A stretch of 8,710 nucleotides of DNA. Source: DATFMH01 sp035267045 (GTDB lineage Bacteria > Bacteroidota > Rhodothermia > Balneolales > DATFMH01). Every line of letters begins with the position of its first letter. The first letter of the stretch is position 1. The notes below the pieces were generated by a model. The model was not told where the DNA came from. It did no database searches and was given only the letters and a program-made list of their open reading frames with translations. This document shows positions 1 through 7,431 of this stretch, piece by piece. The DNA is taken from contig DATFMH010000050.1 of NCBI GenBank assembly GCA_035267045.1, positions 1 through 8,710 on the forward strand. Direction: 5' to 3'. The position numbers were made by a program, and so were the translations under genes.

Positions 1-11
1 AAGAATATATC

Positions 12-26
12 GTCTGAGAATCAGAC
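12..26. other. Small perfect hairpin near left edge
   Basis: GTCTGA and TCAGAC form a perfect 6-bp inverted repeat around a 3-base GAA loop. No T-run follows on either strand, so it does not look like a complete intrinsic terminator. It could belong to an untranslated region of a gene beyond the left edge. The rest of 1-231 is AT-rich and I see no credible coding sequence in it. Confidence 0.3.
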
Positions 27-231
27 CTCATAAATACTAAACACTTATTTATACCGCAATTACAGGCACAATATATCATATATGCGGATAATAAATCAAA
101 TATGGTTCATTTAATTTGTTTATAAAGGATAAATTTAAAGAATCATTGAATTATGAATATCTCTGGCTTTAATACCGTTGAAAACCCGAACAATTTCTAC
201 CACTGGAAGAATCAATGCTGCCGGATCTATA

Positions 232-266
232 AAAAAAGCCCCGAATCGAAGATCCGGGGCTTTTTT
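232..266 (-). terminator. Intrinsic terminator of the groES-groEL operon
   Basis: GCCCCG (238-243) pairs perfectly with CGGGGC (255-260). The stem is flanked by six or more A's on the left and six T's on the right. The 11-base loop can add a short ATC/GAT inner stem. It lies about 35 bases past the groEL stop codon in the direction of groEL transcription. Read leftward, the stem is followed by a run of seven T's, the classic Rho-independent form. Because the flanks are symmetrical, it could also stop rightward transcripts. Confidence 0.9.
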
Positions 267-299
267 AAAATGGGTTTCTCTATTGAGAAGAACGGGACA

Positions 300-1958
300 T
301 TACATCATGCCGCCCATTCCTCCCATACCGCCCATTCCTCCCATATCAGGCATTCCTCCACCGTTGCCTTTGTCATCGTCATCACTTGGCTTTTCAGAGA
401 TGACAGCTTCGGTAGTGAGTAAGAGACCGGATACGGAGGCAGCATTTTCAAGAGCTGTTCTCGTAACTTTAGTTGGATCGATAACACCGGCTTTAACAAG
501 GTCTTCGTAAATTTCAGTACGGGCATTATAACCGAAATTATCTTTGCCTTCTTTAACTTTTTGAACTACGATAGATCCTTCAACTCCGGCGTTACTTGAA
601 ATAATACGTAGAGGCTCTTCAATAGCACGGCGTACGATTTCAAATCCGACTTGTTGATCATCATTTTCACCCTTGAGTTTCGCGAGTACGTGGGAGGCAC
701 GTAATAGTGCAACACCACCACCCGGTACGATACCTTCTTCGACAGCAGCGCGGGTAGCATGCAGAGCATCTTCAACACGGGCTTTCTTCTCTTTCATTTC
801 GACTTCAGAAGCGGCTCCGATATAAAGTACGGCAACACCACCACTTAATTTAGCCAGACGCTCCTGTAATTTTTCACGATCGTAATCGGATGTGGTATTC
901 TCGATCTGCGTCTTAATCTGATTGATACGTGCCTTGATGTCATCCTGCTTGCCACGTCCATCAACAATGGTAGTATTGTCTTTGTCGATAGTTATACGTG
1001 CAGCCTGACCCAGCATGTCGAGCGTTGCATTTTCGAGTTTGTAACCACGTTCTTCGGAAATCACGGTACCGCCTGTTAAAATGGCAATATCTTCGAGCAT
1101 TGCTTTACGGCGATCGCCAAAGCCCGGAGCTTTTACAGCGGCAATCTTGAGTGAACCGCGAAGTTTGTTCACTACCAATGTAGCCAATGCTTCACCTTCA
1201 ACATCTTCAGCAATGATTAACAGCGGTTTGCTGGTTTGAATAACTTTTTCAAGAACAGGAAGCAGATCCTTCATGTTAGAAACCTTCTTATCGAAGATTA
1301 AAATGTATGGATCTTCCATTTCCGCTTGCATGTTGTCGGAATTGGTTACGAAATACGGTGAAAGATATCCACGATCAAATTGCATACCTTCAACCGTTTC
1401 GAGATAGGTTTCCGTACCTTTGGCTTCCTCAACAGTGATTACACCATCTTTACCAACTTTTTCCATGGCATCTGCAATCAGGTTACCGATGGTTTCATCA
1501 TTGTTGGCTGAAATGGTTCCAACCTGAGCGATTTCGTTTCGATCACTGATATCACGGCTTATTTTTTTCAGCTCCGCGACAATAGCTTCAACAGCCTGAT
1601 CGATACCTCTTTTGAGGTCCATCGGATTAGCACCGGCAGTAACGTTTTTCAATCCGGCGTTAACAATTGCCTGAGCCAGTACTGTAGCTGTGGTTGTACC
1701 GTCACCAGCAAGGTCACTTGTTTTAGATGCCACTTCTTTTACCATCTGGGCACCCATGTTTTCAACTTTATTGGATAACTCAATTTCTTTCGCAACAGTT
1801 ACCCCGTCTTTGGTTATCGTAGGTGCACCAAATGACTTTTCAATAACTACATTACGACCACGAGGACCAAGCGTCACTTTTACAGCGTCAGCCAACTTGT
1901 CGACTCCTCGCTTCAAGGCATCTCGTGCTTCGATATTATAACGAACTAGTTTTGCCAT
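300..1958 (-). CDS. groEL: Chaperonin GroEL (60-kDa subunit)
   Basis: GroEL forms the double-ring ATP-driven folding chamber in the cytoplasm and works with the GroES lid. The 552-residue product is slightly longer than the usual 540-548 residues and is intact end to end. The nucleotide-binding signatures are visible: GPRGRNV near residue 31, TKDG with D51, GDGTTT at 85-90 with D86, and VEDALHATRAA with D397, the position of the ATP-hydrolysing Asp. EEGIVPGGG follows at about 407-415. The C-terminal tail is acidic (DDDD near 527) and then a Gly-Gly-Met repeat, the flexible tail that lies inside the cavity. The gene starts 44 bases after the groES stop on the same strand, so it is the second gene of a groES-groEL operon. 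No strong Shine-Dalgarno sequence precedes the ATG. The terminator at 232-266 follows. Confidence 0.98.
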   Translation of the reverse strand: MAKLVRYNIEARDALKRGVDKLADAVKVTLGPRGRNVVIEKSFGAPTITKDGVTVAKEIELSNKVENMGAQMVKEVASKTSDLAGDGTTTATVLAQAIVNAGLKNVTAGANPMDLKRGIDQAVEAIVAELKKISRDISDRNEIAQVGTISANNDETIGNLIADAMEKVGKDGVITVEEAKGTETYLETVEGMQFDRGYLSPYFVTNSDNMQAEMEDPYILIFDKKVSNMKDLLPVLEKVIQTSKPLLIIAEDVEGEALATLVVNKLRGSLKIAAVKAPGFGDRRKAMLEDIAILTGGTVISEERGYKLENATLDMLGQAARITIDKDNTTIVDGRGKQDDIKARINQIKTQIENTTSDYDREKLQERLAKLSGGVAVLYIGAASEVEMKEKKARVEDALHATRAAVEEGIVPGGGVALLRASHVLAKLKGENDDQQVGFEIVRRAIEEPLRIISSNAGVEGSIVVQKVKEGKDNFGYNARTEIYEDLVKAGVIDPTKVTRTALENAASVSGLLLTTEAVISEKPSDDDDKGNGGGMPDMGGMGGMGGMGGMM

Positions 1959-2002
1959 AATTAATATCTAATATTTTACAGTTTATGTTTTTTATTAAAT
2001 TC

Positions 2003-2290
2003 TCAGGAAACTATTCCCAGGATGTCACTTTCACGCATGATGAGATAATCTTCTCCATCAAGAGACAATTCCGTTCCGGCATATTTGCCATAAAGAACTT
2101 TATCTCCCTCTTTAACTGACATTTCGATTTTGTTACCATTTTCTACCTTTCCGGGTCCTGCCGCTACTATAGTACCTCTTTGAGGTTTTTCTTTTGCGGT
2201 ATCCGGAATGATAATGCCAGAGCTGGTTTTTTCTTCAGCTGTATCTGGCTTAACCAATACACGATCAGCTAAAGGCTTAATACTTGCCAT
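2003..2290 (-). CDS. groES: Co-chaperonin GroES (10-kDa subunit)
   Basis: GroES is the heptameric lid of the GroEL folding chamber. The 95-residue product has the usual length. It begins MASIKPLADRVLVKP, and the mobile loop lies at about residues 16-33 with the hydrophobic GIIIP (25-29) that docks on GroEL. The roof-loop region and the C-terminal DILGIV strand are present. An open frame continues upstream to an ATG at 2362, but that would add 24 unrelated residues and put the start inside the CIRCE operator. The ATG at 2290 is preferred because family homology begins there and AGGAG (2299-2303) lies 8 bases upstream. It is the first gene of the groES-groEL operon, driven by the promoter at 2383-2413 and probably repressed by HrcA. 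Confidence 0.97.
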   Translation of the reverse strand: MASIKPLADRVLVKPDTAEEKTSSGIIIPDTAKEKPQRGTIVAAGPGKVENGNKIEMSVKEGDKVLYGKYAGTELSLDGEDYLIMRESDILGIVS

Positions 2291-2345
2291 GTTCTTAACT
2301 CCTGTTTTTGTTTTTAATTGTTTATTAATAAATGGAACAGCCTTC

Positions 2346-2372
2346 TTGTCACTCTCACACAAAGAGTGCTAA
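2346..2372 (-). promoter_or_regulatory. CIRCE operator, promoter-proximal copy
   Basis: This matches the HrcA-binding element TTAGCACTC-N9-GAGTGCTAA. On the minus strand the first half is perfect (TTAGCACTC, from 2372 to 2364), the spacer is 9 bases, and the second half GAGTGACAA matches 7 of 9. It lies just downstream of the predicted start of transcription, in the groES leader, the classical place for HrcA to block groESL transcription at normal temperature. HrcA itself is not encoded in this window. Confidence 0.88.
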
Positions 2373-2382
2373 TAATATTAAA

Positions 2383-2413
2383 AAAAGCTATCAAATAATG
2401 GCGCTCATGTCAA
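2383..2413 (-). promoter_or_regulatory. Predicted groES-groEL promoter
   Basis: On the minus strand a perfect TTGACA (2413-2408) is followed after exactly 17 bases by TAGCTTTT (2390-2383). TAGCTT matches the E. coli -10 at only 3 of 6, but TAGCTTTT matches the Bacteroidota-type TAnnTTTG at 7 of 8. Transcription would start near 2377, leaving a leader of about 87 bases before the groES ATG. The site sits between two CIRCE elements, which supports it being the regulated promoter. The start site is inferred, not observed. Confidence 0.6.
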
Positions 2414-2420
2414 GACTTTT

Positions 2421-2447
2421 TTAGCACTCTAACATTCAATGTGCTAA
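2421..2447 (-). promoter_or_regulatory. CIRCE operator, upstream copy
   Basis: On the plus strand TTAGCACTC (2421-2429) is perfect, the spacer is 9 bases, and ATGTGCTAA (2439-2447) matches GAGTGCTAA at 7 of 9. It lies immediately upstream of the -35 hexamer of the predicted groES promoter. Its centre is about 75 bp from that of the proximal CIRCE, close to seven helical turns, so two HrcA dimers could sit on roughly the same face of the DNA. That last point is inference. Confidence 0.85.
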
Positions 2448-2613
2448 TATGTATCCTAACACTGAAAAGCTGCCATAATTTTCGATTTATATATAATCTC
2501 AAAGACCATGCCAACCTGGTTTTGATAAACAGGACCTGCCCGTTAAATCCATAAAATGCAAAACCGGCTTTTTTGATACCATATGTGGTTAGACATCTAC
2601 CGATAGCAAAAAG

Positions 2614-3390
2614 TCACTTTGTCAGATAACCGGATTCTTCCAGAAGAATTGTCAGATCTTCATACTCTCCCGGTGTAAGTTCCTCGGCCCGTCTTGATAA
2701 ATCGAAAGGTAATTGGGTATCCTTAGGAACAATACTTTTTAAAGCATTACTGAGCTTTTTGCGTCGCTGATTAAAAGCAGTGCGTACAACTTTCTTTAAG
2801 TTGGCTAATTGACATTTTAAAGGAGGCTTGTTGAAATCGAGTGACACAATTGCACTATCGACATTTGGTACCGGGTAAAACACATTTCTGGAAACGGTAA
2901 ATTCATACTGAACGGAGCTCATTAATTGCACCTGAACACTTAATATTCCATATTCCCTGGTACCCGGAACAGCCGATAATCGCCTGGCAACCTCTTTCTG
3001 CATCATTAACAGAGCCCTTGAGAAAAGTTTGTTATTATCCAGTATAGAAAACAAAATAGGTGTGGTTATATAATATGGCAGGTTACCAATAACATAAACA
3101 GGATTACTTCGATCGATAAGGTCATTCCAATTTATTTTAAGAATGTCAGAGTGAATTATATGTAATCCCGGAAATTTTTGTTTAAGCAATTTAACAGCCT
3201 GATCATCTATTTCTATTACCGTAAGATTGTGATATTCCTTTAATAATTCACCGGTTAACGCCCCTGTTCCCGGCCCGATTTCTATAATCTGATCATTTGA
3301 ATCCGCTTTTAAATGTCTGACAATTTTTCTAATTATATTAGGATCGTTTAGAAAATTTTGTCCGAGACTTTTTTTAGGTTTCAAACTCAT
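2614..3390 (-). CDS. rsmA: 16S rRNA (A1518/A1519) N6-dimethyltransferase RsmA (KsgA)
   Basis: RsmA uses S-adenosylmethionine to dimethylate the two adjacent adenines in the helix 45 loop of 16S rRNA, a late checkpoint in 30S assembly. The 258-residue product is close to the family length (E. coli KsgA 273). Visible signatures, in order, are GQNFL (10-14), the SAM-binding EIGPGTGALT (37-46), acidic E60 at the end of strand 2, the catalytic NLPYY (103-107), PVPNVDSA (173-180), and the C-terminal RNA-binding helical domain with FNQRRKKLSNAL (206-217). The ATG at 3390 gives the standard KKSLGQNFL start. The gene diverges from ald with about 112 bp between the starts, and lies upstream of groES on the same strand with its own gap of more than 300 bp. 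No clear terminator follows it. Loss of this enzyme gives kasugamycin resistance in other bacteria. Confidence 0.96.
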   Translation of the reverse strand: MSLKPKKSLGQNFLNDPNIIRKIVRHLKADSNDQIIEIGPGTGALTGELLKEYHNLTVIEIDDQAVKLLKQKFPGLHIIHSDILKINWNDLIDRSNPVYVIGNLPYYITTPILFSILDNNKLFSRALLMMQKEVARRLSAVPGTREYGILSVQVQLMSSVQYEFTVSRNVFYPVPNVDSAIVSLDFNKPPLKCQLANLKKVVRTAFNQRRKKLSNALKSIVPKDTQLPFDLSRRAEELTPGEYEDLTILLEESGYLTK

Positions 3391-3445
3391 TAGATATATA
3401 TTTGATGATGATGTGCATGTAATATTCTATTTGTAATATTAGCTA

Positions 3446-3453
3446 TACTTTTG
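3446..3453 (+). promoter_or_regulatory. Possible -7/-10 element of the ald promoter
   Basis: TACTTTTG matches the Bacteroidota -7 consensus TAnnTTTG exactly, and the overlapping TATACT (3444-3449) resembles a sigma-70 -10. No matching -33 or -35 element stands at the right distance, so this is a weak call. It would place the start of transcription about 40 bases before the ald ATG. Confidence 0.3.
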
Positions 3454-3502
3454 TTTAATTCTGTTAAATACAATAAAAATCATTTAGTTACACAAATACG
3501 GA

Positions 3503-4723
3503 ATGGAAATTATTAATCCATCTAATTTCCCTGTTGAACTGGGAATAAAAACGCTCGAAAAAAGAGTTGAGAAAGAACATTCAAATATATCTCTCAAAAT
3601 AGGCCTGCCGAAGGAGCGATCCAACGATGAAAAAAGAATTTGTCTGACTCCCAGTGGTGTTTCGGTATTAGTGGCGAACGGTCATGAAATTTATATTGAA
3701 AAAAATGCCGGTTCCGATGCTAATTTCTCGGATCAGGAATATGCTGATGCCGGAGCTAATATAGCATATAGTACCGAGGACTTATATAAGAAATCTGAAA
3801 TGGTAGTGAAGGTTGCCCCACCGATAGCCCATGAACTTAATTTGATGCAGAAAAACCAGATTCTGCTTTCAGCTGTTCATCTCGGTAATCAAACAGGAAA
3901 TTATTTTAGGACCCTTTTAAATAAGAACATTGCCGGAATTGGTTTTGAATTTATTCGAGAGCCGGATAATACTTTCCCGATCGTCCGTATGATGCATGAA
4001 ATTACAGGGTCAATGGCAGTACAAATTGCTGCTCATTATCTTGAGAATACTCATAATGGGCAGGGAATCATGCTGGGTGGCATTTCTGGAGTACCACCGG
4101 CTAATGTTGTCATTCTCGGTGGCGGCATCATCGCTGAATATGCTGCACGAACAGCATTGGGATATGGAGCCCAGGTATTCGTGCTTGATACAAACCTTGC
4201 AAGGTTACGTCATCTCGAAAATGCTTTGGATCGCAGGATTATTACGGCTATCGCAAATCATCAGTACCTGTCTTCTGCTTTAAAATATGCCGATGTCGTT
4301 ATAGGGTCTCCACTTGAAGAAGGTAATCGCGCACCATGCTGGGTTACCGAACCGATGGTTAATAATATGAAAGATGGTAGTGTTATAGTTGACACCGTTA
4401 TCGACCAGGGTGGTTGTGTGGCTACAAGTGAACCAACAACTCATTCCAATCCTGTATTCGTTAAGCATGGCGTACTTCACTTCTGTGTTCCCAATATTCC
4501 ATCCAGTGTGGCGAGGACGGCTACCTATGCACTCAATAATGTCATCGGTTCCTTTCTGCTCGAAATAGGTGACGCGGGAAGCATCAATAAAGCACTTTGG
4601 GCTAATTCAACACTTAGACAGGGTGTATACAGTTATAAAGGTCATATTACCCAAAAAAATCTATCCAAAATGTTCGATTTACCCTTCAGGGATATCGATA
4701 TGCTTATCGCCAGTCAAATTTAA
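3503..4723 (+). CDS. ald: Alanine dehydrogenase (AlaDH/PNT family)
   Basis: Predicted to interconvert L-alanine and pyruvate plus ammonia with NAD(H) in the cytoplasm, linking amino-acid nitrogen to central carbon metabolism. The 406-residue product exceeds the usual ~370 because about 30 residues precede the family start IGLPKERSNDEKR, as in Bacteroidota-type members. The active-site set known from characterised enzymes (Arg15, Lys75, His96, Asp270) is visible as R45, K103 (VVKV), H126 (AVHLGN) and D301 (IDQGG). The Rossmann domain begins VVILGGGIIAE (202-212), with acidic D229 at the end of strand 2, which favours NAD over NADP. The third glycine of the loop is replaced by A211. IDQGGCVATSEPTTHS and the PNIPSSVARTAT region follow the family pattern. 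It stands alone, divergent from rsmA. No good Shine-Dalgarno sequence precedes the ATG. Related transhydrogenase alpha subunits are unlikely, because PTTHS and the catalytic residues are of AlaDH type. Confidence 0.93.
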   Translation: MEIINPSNFPVELGIKTLEKRVEKEHSNISLKIGLPKERSNDEKRICLTPSGVSVLVANGHEIYIEKNAGSDANFSDQEYADAGANIAYSTEDLYKKSEMVVKVAPPIAHELNLMQKNQILLSAVHLGNQTGNYFRTLLNKNIAGIGFEFIREPDNTFPIVRMMHEITGSMAVQIAAHYLENTHNGQGIMLGGISGVPPANVVILGGGIIAEYAARTALGYGAQVFVLDTNLARLRHLENALDRRIITAIANHQYLSSALKYADVVIGSPLEEGNRAPCWVTEPMVNNMKDGSVIVDTVIDQGGCVATSEPTTHSNPVFVKHGVLHFCVPNIPSSVARTATYALNNVIGSFLLEIGDAGSINKALWANSTLRQGVYSYKGHITQKNLSKMFDLPFRDIDMLIASQI

Positions 4724-4885
4724 TAATCTGAGCATCTATTCAATGATAACAACTCTGTTACATTAAGAGTATTTCACTCAAATCAGCTGCATCTTTTATT
4801 TCTATCTATAAATGATTAAAATCAAAAAACTACCAGGCAGAGAGTACGTTATACATTTATAAACGCAATGTTGGGCAATAAAAAC

Positions 4886-4923
4886 TCATTGTCATTGACA
4901 ATGATTCAAAGGACTTTGATATT
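4886..4923 (+). promoter_or_regulatory. Perfect 19-bp palindrome overlapping a candidate promoter
   Basis: TCATTGTCA-T-TGACAATGA (4886-4904) is a perfect 9-1-9 inverted repeat. Its right half contains TTGACA (4895-4900), a consensus -35 hexamer. GATATT (4918-4923, 4 of 6 to TATAAT) lies exactly 17 bases downstream. The layout suggests an operator that would cover the -35 region of a promoter for the membrane-protein gene at 4989. The odd-centred shape resembles sites of Fur/MntR/PerR-like dimeric regulators, but the half-site is not a firm match to any I know. Confidence 0.5.
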
Positions 4924-4988
4924 AAAATTAGTATAATCATGATATCCAAAATTACTATTCTGCCACTCATGGTGAATCATTATTTCTA

Positions 4989-5357
4989 ATGCAACAATCT
5001 GAATTATCGGAAAAAAATTATAAACGTATCTATTGGATTACATGGCTGATATGGCTGCCAATATTAGGTCTTTTTGCCTGGCCATATTATGAATTTGGCA
5101 AGATACTAATGATTCCGGAGATTTTAATTTTACCGGGTGCCTTATTATTCGCCCTATCCTTTATGCTAACCATATTGCATGGGTATGTTACTATGTCGCT
5201 AGGTAATCTACATCGAAATCACTACTACAAATGGTTGCTAAGCCACCGATTAACATATGGTTTCTTATTTCATCCAATATTGACCCGTACACGTTTTCGA
5301 CTGAGTTTGATTATTATTAGCATGCTTGTATTATTTATAGGAAACTTTATCCCCTGA
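4989..5357 (+). CDS. Small integral membrane protein of unknown function
   Basis: I do not recognise a family for this 122-residue protein. Three hydrophobic segments are clear: about 14-34 (IYWITWLIWLPILGLFAW), about 40-65, and about 105-121. The segment between the second and third (about 72-104) is basic and rich in aromatic residues, with H75, H78, H86 and H95, and H64 at the end of the second helix. The positive-inside rule would place that basic loop in the cytoplasm. No signal peptide or catalytic motif is seen. The ATG at 4989 leaves a normal short hydrophilic N-terminus (MQQSELSEKNYKR). No close Shine-Dalgarno sequence precedes it, so the start is only moderately sure. The gene is monocistronic, preceded by the palindromic candidate operator at 4886-4904 and closed by the terminator at 5361-5390. 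It is probably a real gene, given the composition, the terminator 3 bases past the stop, and the absence of a competing frame. Confidence 0.75.
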   Translation: MQQSELSEKNYKRIYWITWLIWLPILGLFAWPYYEFGKILMIPEILILPGALLFALSFMLTILHGYVTMSLGNLHRNHYYKWLLSHRLTYGFLFHPILTRTRFRLSLIIISMLVLFIGNFIP

Positions 5358-5360
5358 ATA

Positions 5361-5390
5361 AAAAAGCCGGTTACGATATACCGGCTTTTT
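5361..5390. terminator. Symmetric bidirectional terminator shared by the membrane-protein gene and acs
   Basis: AAAAAGCCGG (5361-5370) and CCGGCTTTTT (5381-5390) are exact reverse complements, and a further T-A pair extends the stem to 11 bp around an 8-base loop. A-runs on one side and T-runs on the other let it work in both directions. It begins 3 bases after the rightward membrane-protein stop and lies about 33 bases past the leftward acs stop. Confidence 0.92.
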
Positions 5391-5423
5391 TATCTTGGTA
5401 AATGACGTTAATAAATGTTTTTT

Positions 5424-7325
5424 TTAATAAGCCTTTCCATCACTTATTTCTTCAACTACCGACTCATCAAGCAATGTTGAAATATCTCCCATTTCCGATT
5501 CTTGTCCGGCAGCAATGTTCCTCAATATGCGCCTCATGATCTTACCTGATCTTGTTTTTGGTAACCCCGGAACAATTTGAATTTTATCAGGTTTAGCAAT
5601 AGGACCAATAATTTTTGTTACCAGATTATTGATTTCCTTCTTAAAATCATTTGCATCGTGAGGTGGTTCATCACAAATAATATAGGCATATATTCCTTCC
5701 CCTTTGATATCATGTGGATATCCAACAACTGCTGTTTCAACAATATTAGGGTGTTCATCAATGGCATTTTCAATTTCAGCCGTGCCCAGCCGGTGTCCGG
5801 AGACGTTCAAAACATCGTCCACACGTCCGGTAATACGATAATAACCATCTTCGTCTCTTCGACAACCGTCACCGGTAAAATATTTTCCTTTAAACTTTGA
5901 AAAATAGGTCTTATTGAACCGATCATGATCACCATAAATAGTCCTGGCCATAGAAGGCCATGGATAGGTAATACACAAATTACCCTGAACACCATTGCCA
6001 CGAATCTCGTTACCATTATCATCAACCAATACCGGTTGAACTCCTGGTAACGGAAGCGTTGCATATCCTGGTTTGGTTGGTGTAATACCTGCAAGAGGTG
6101 ATATCATGATGCCACCTGTTTCTGTCTGCCACCAGGTATCAACGATCGGTGCTTTACCCCTGCCGATATTATCGTGGTACCAGTGCCAGGCCTCTTCATT
6201 AATCGGTTCTCCAACAGTACCCAGTACTTTGAGGGAACTAAGATCATACCGGGTTACATAATCCAGGCTTTCCTTCATCAGGGCCCTGATTGCAGTAGGT
6301 GCCGTATAAAAATGTGTAACATTATATTTCTCAACCACTTCCCAAAAACGGCCGGGATCAGGATAGTTGGGTGTTCCTTCAAAAATGATTCCTGTTGCTC
6401 CGTTTAACAATGGCCCATATACTATATAGGAGTGTCCGGTGATCCATCCGACATCCGCAGTACACCAGTAAATATCATTTTCCCGAACCTGAAACACATT
6501 CCGGAAACTGTAACTCGTATAAACCATATACCCGCCAACGGTGTGGACCACCCCTTTAGGTTTACCGGTGGATCCGGAGGTATATAGAATAAAAAGCGGG
6601 TCTTCAGAATCCATTTCAACAGCCTTATGCTCTTTTGAAGCATTTCTGATAAGCATATGCCACCAAAGATCACGTCCCTCAACAATATTGATATCCCTAT
6701 TGGTACGCCGGCAAACAATAACTTTATCAACCGTGTCACAAGATTCCAATGCCTCATCTGCTATATCTTTAAGCGGAATATCCTTTTCACCACGACGACC
6801 GCCATCATTACAAATGAGCATTTTCGCTCCACAATCCTGTATCCTTTCAGCAAGGGAATTTGCTGAAAATCCGGCAAATACTACGGAATGTACAGCTCCA
6901 ATACGCGCACAGGCCAATACTGCTATTACCAGTTCAGGTGTCATGGCCATATAGATGACAACTCTGTCGCCTTTTTTAATACCTTGCTCTTCCAATACAT
7001 TTGCAAAACGGCATACATCATCATGCAGTTGACGATACGAAATAGTTCTTCGAAAAGAATCCGGATGGTTAGGTTCAAAAATAAATGCCGTTTTATTCCC
7101 CATAGTGTTAAGGTGCCTGTCAAGACAGTTTTCCGTAATATTGAGCTTTCCACCTTCAAACCACTTAATTCTTACATCATCATTGAAGTCACCGCTCAAC
7201 ACTTTATCCCAATGTTTTCGCCAGTAAAAAGTGCCGGCTTCATGGTCCCAGAAAGCCTCCGGATCATCAATGCTTTGTTGGTATACTTCTTTATACTCTT
7301 CAAACGAATCAATATTAAGCCACAT
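5424..7325 (-). CDS. acs: Acetyl-CoA synthetase (AMP-forming)
   Basis: Acs activates acetate with ATP to acetyl-AMP and then acetyl-CoA in the cytoplasm, the high-affinity route for acetate uptake and recycling. The 633-residue product is full length (E. coli 652). Visible motifs of the adenylate-forming family, in order, are YTSGSTGKPKG (248-258), DTWWQTETGG (396-405), YFTGDGCRRDEDGYYRITGR (482-501), DDVLNVSGHRLGTAEIE (503-519), and PKTRSGKIMRRILR (589-602). W399 corresponds to the Trp that restricts the acyl pocket to acetate in characterised Acs. K595 is the conserved lysine whose acetylation inactivates the enzyme in many bacteria. No acetyltransferase or deacetylase gene is present here. 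The ATG at 7325 is preceded by a weak AAAGG. The gene converges on the membrane-protein gene and shares its terminator. Confidence 0.97.
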   Translation of the reverse strand: MWLNIDSFEEYKEVYQQSIDDPEAFWDHEAGTFYWRKHWDKVLSGDFNDDVRIKWFEGGKLNITENCLDRHLNTMGNKTAFIFEPNHPDSFRRTISYRQLHDDVCRFANVLEEQGIKKGDRVVIYMAMTPELVIAVLACARIGAVHSVVFAGFSANSLAERIQDCGAKMLICNDGGRRGEKDIPLKDIADEALESCDTVDKVIVCRRTNRDINIVEGRDLWWHMLIRNASKEHKAVEMDSEDPLFILYTSGSTGKPKGVVHTVGGYMVYTSYSFRNVFQVRENDIYWCTADVGWITGHSYIVYGPLLNGATGIIFEGTPNYPDPGRFWEVVEKYNVTHFYTAPTAIRALMKESLDYVTRYDLSSLKVLGTVGEPINEEAWHWYHDNIGRGKAPIVDTWWQTETGGIMISPLAGITPTKPGYATLPLPGVQPVLVDDNGNEIRGNGVQGNLCITYPWPSMARTIYGDHDRFNKTYFSKFKGKYFTGDGCRRDEDGYYRITGRVDDVLNVSGHRLGTAEIENAIDEHPNIVETAVVGYPHDIKGEGIYAYIICDEPPHDANDFKKEINNLVTKIIGPIAKPDKIQIVPGLPKTRSGKIMRRILRNIAAGQESEMGDISTLLDESVVEEISDGKAY

Positions 7326-7347
7326 AATAATACCTTTTTTATGTTAC

Positions 7348-7359
7348 CAGATTAATCTG
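7348..7359. promoter_or_regulatory. Perfect 12-bp palindrome in the acs leader
   Basis: CAGATTAATCTG reads the same on both strands and lies 22 bases upstream of the acs ATG, downstream of the candidate promoter at 7432-7460. It could be a binding site for a dimeric regulator or a chance short palindrome in AT-rich DNA. A 12-bp perfect palindrome is only mildly improbable in a window this size. Confidence 0.3.
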
Positions 7360-7431
7360 TCTTTAATAACCAATTTTAAAAATGGACGCTTACAAATAAT
7401 TGTTTAACTGCTGGAAGCGACACCATTTCTT

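Noticed and set aside
153..510. Two rightward open frames overlapping the terminator and groEL 3' end, one with a Pro-Pro-Ile repeat
   Set aside because: They run antisense through the groEL terminator and tail. The Pro-Pro-Ile repeat is just the complement of the Gly-Gly-Met tail coding sequence.
2291..2362. Longer groES start at 2362
   Set aside because: The added 24 residues have no family counterpart, the start would lie inside the CIRCE operator, and AGGAG is placed correctly for the ATG at 2290.
2538..2574. Possible rightward terminator: GCCCGTT and AACCGGC followed by six T's
   Set aside because: The stem has an internal C-C mismatch and a 17-base loop. No rightward gene lies upstream, and it does not fit as the rsmA terminator because the T-run is on the wrong side.
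4752..4770. ACTCT/AGAGT dyad after ald as a terminator
   Set aside because: The stem is only 5 bp with a 9-base loop and no T-run, so I cannot support a terminator for ald here.
6541..7355. Long rightward frames of 137 and 155 codons antisense to acs
   Set aside because: They are shadows of the well-conserved acs frame and show no recognisable domain or ribosome binding site.
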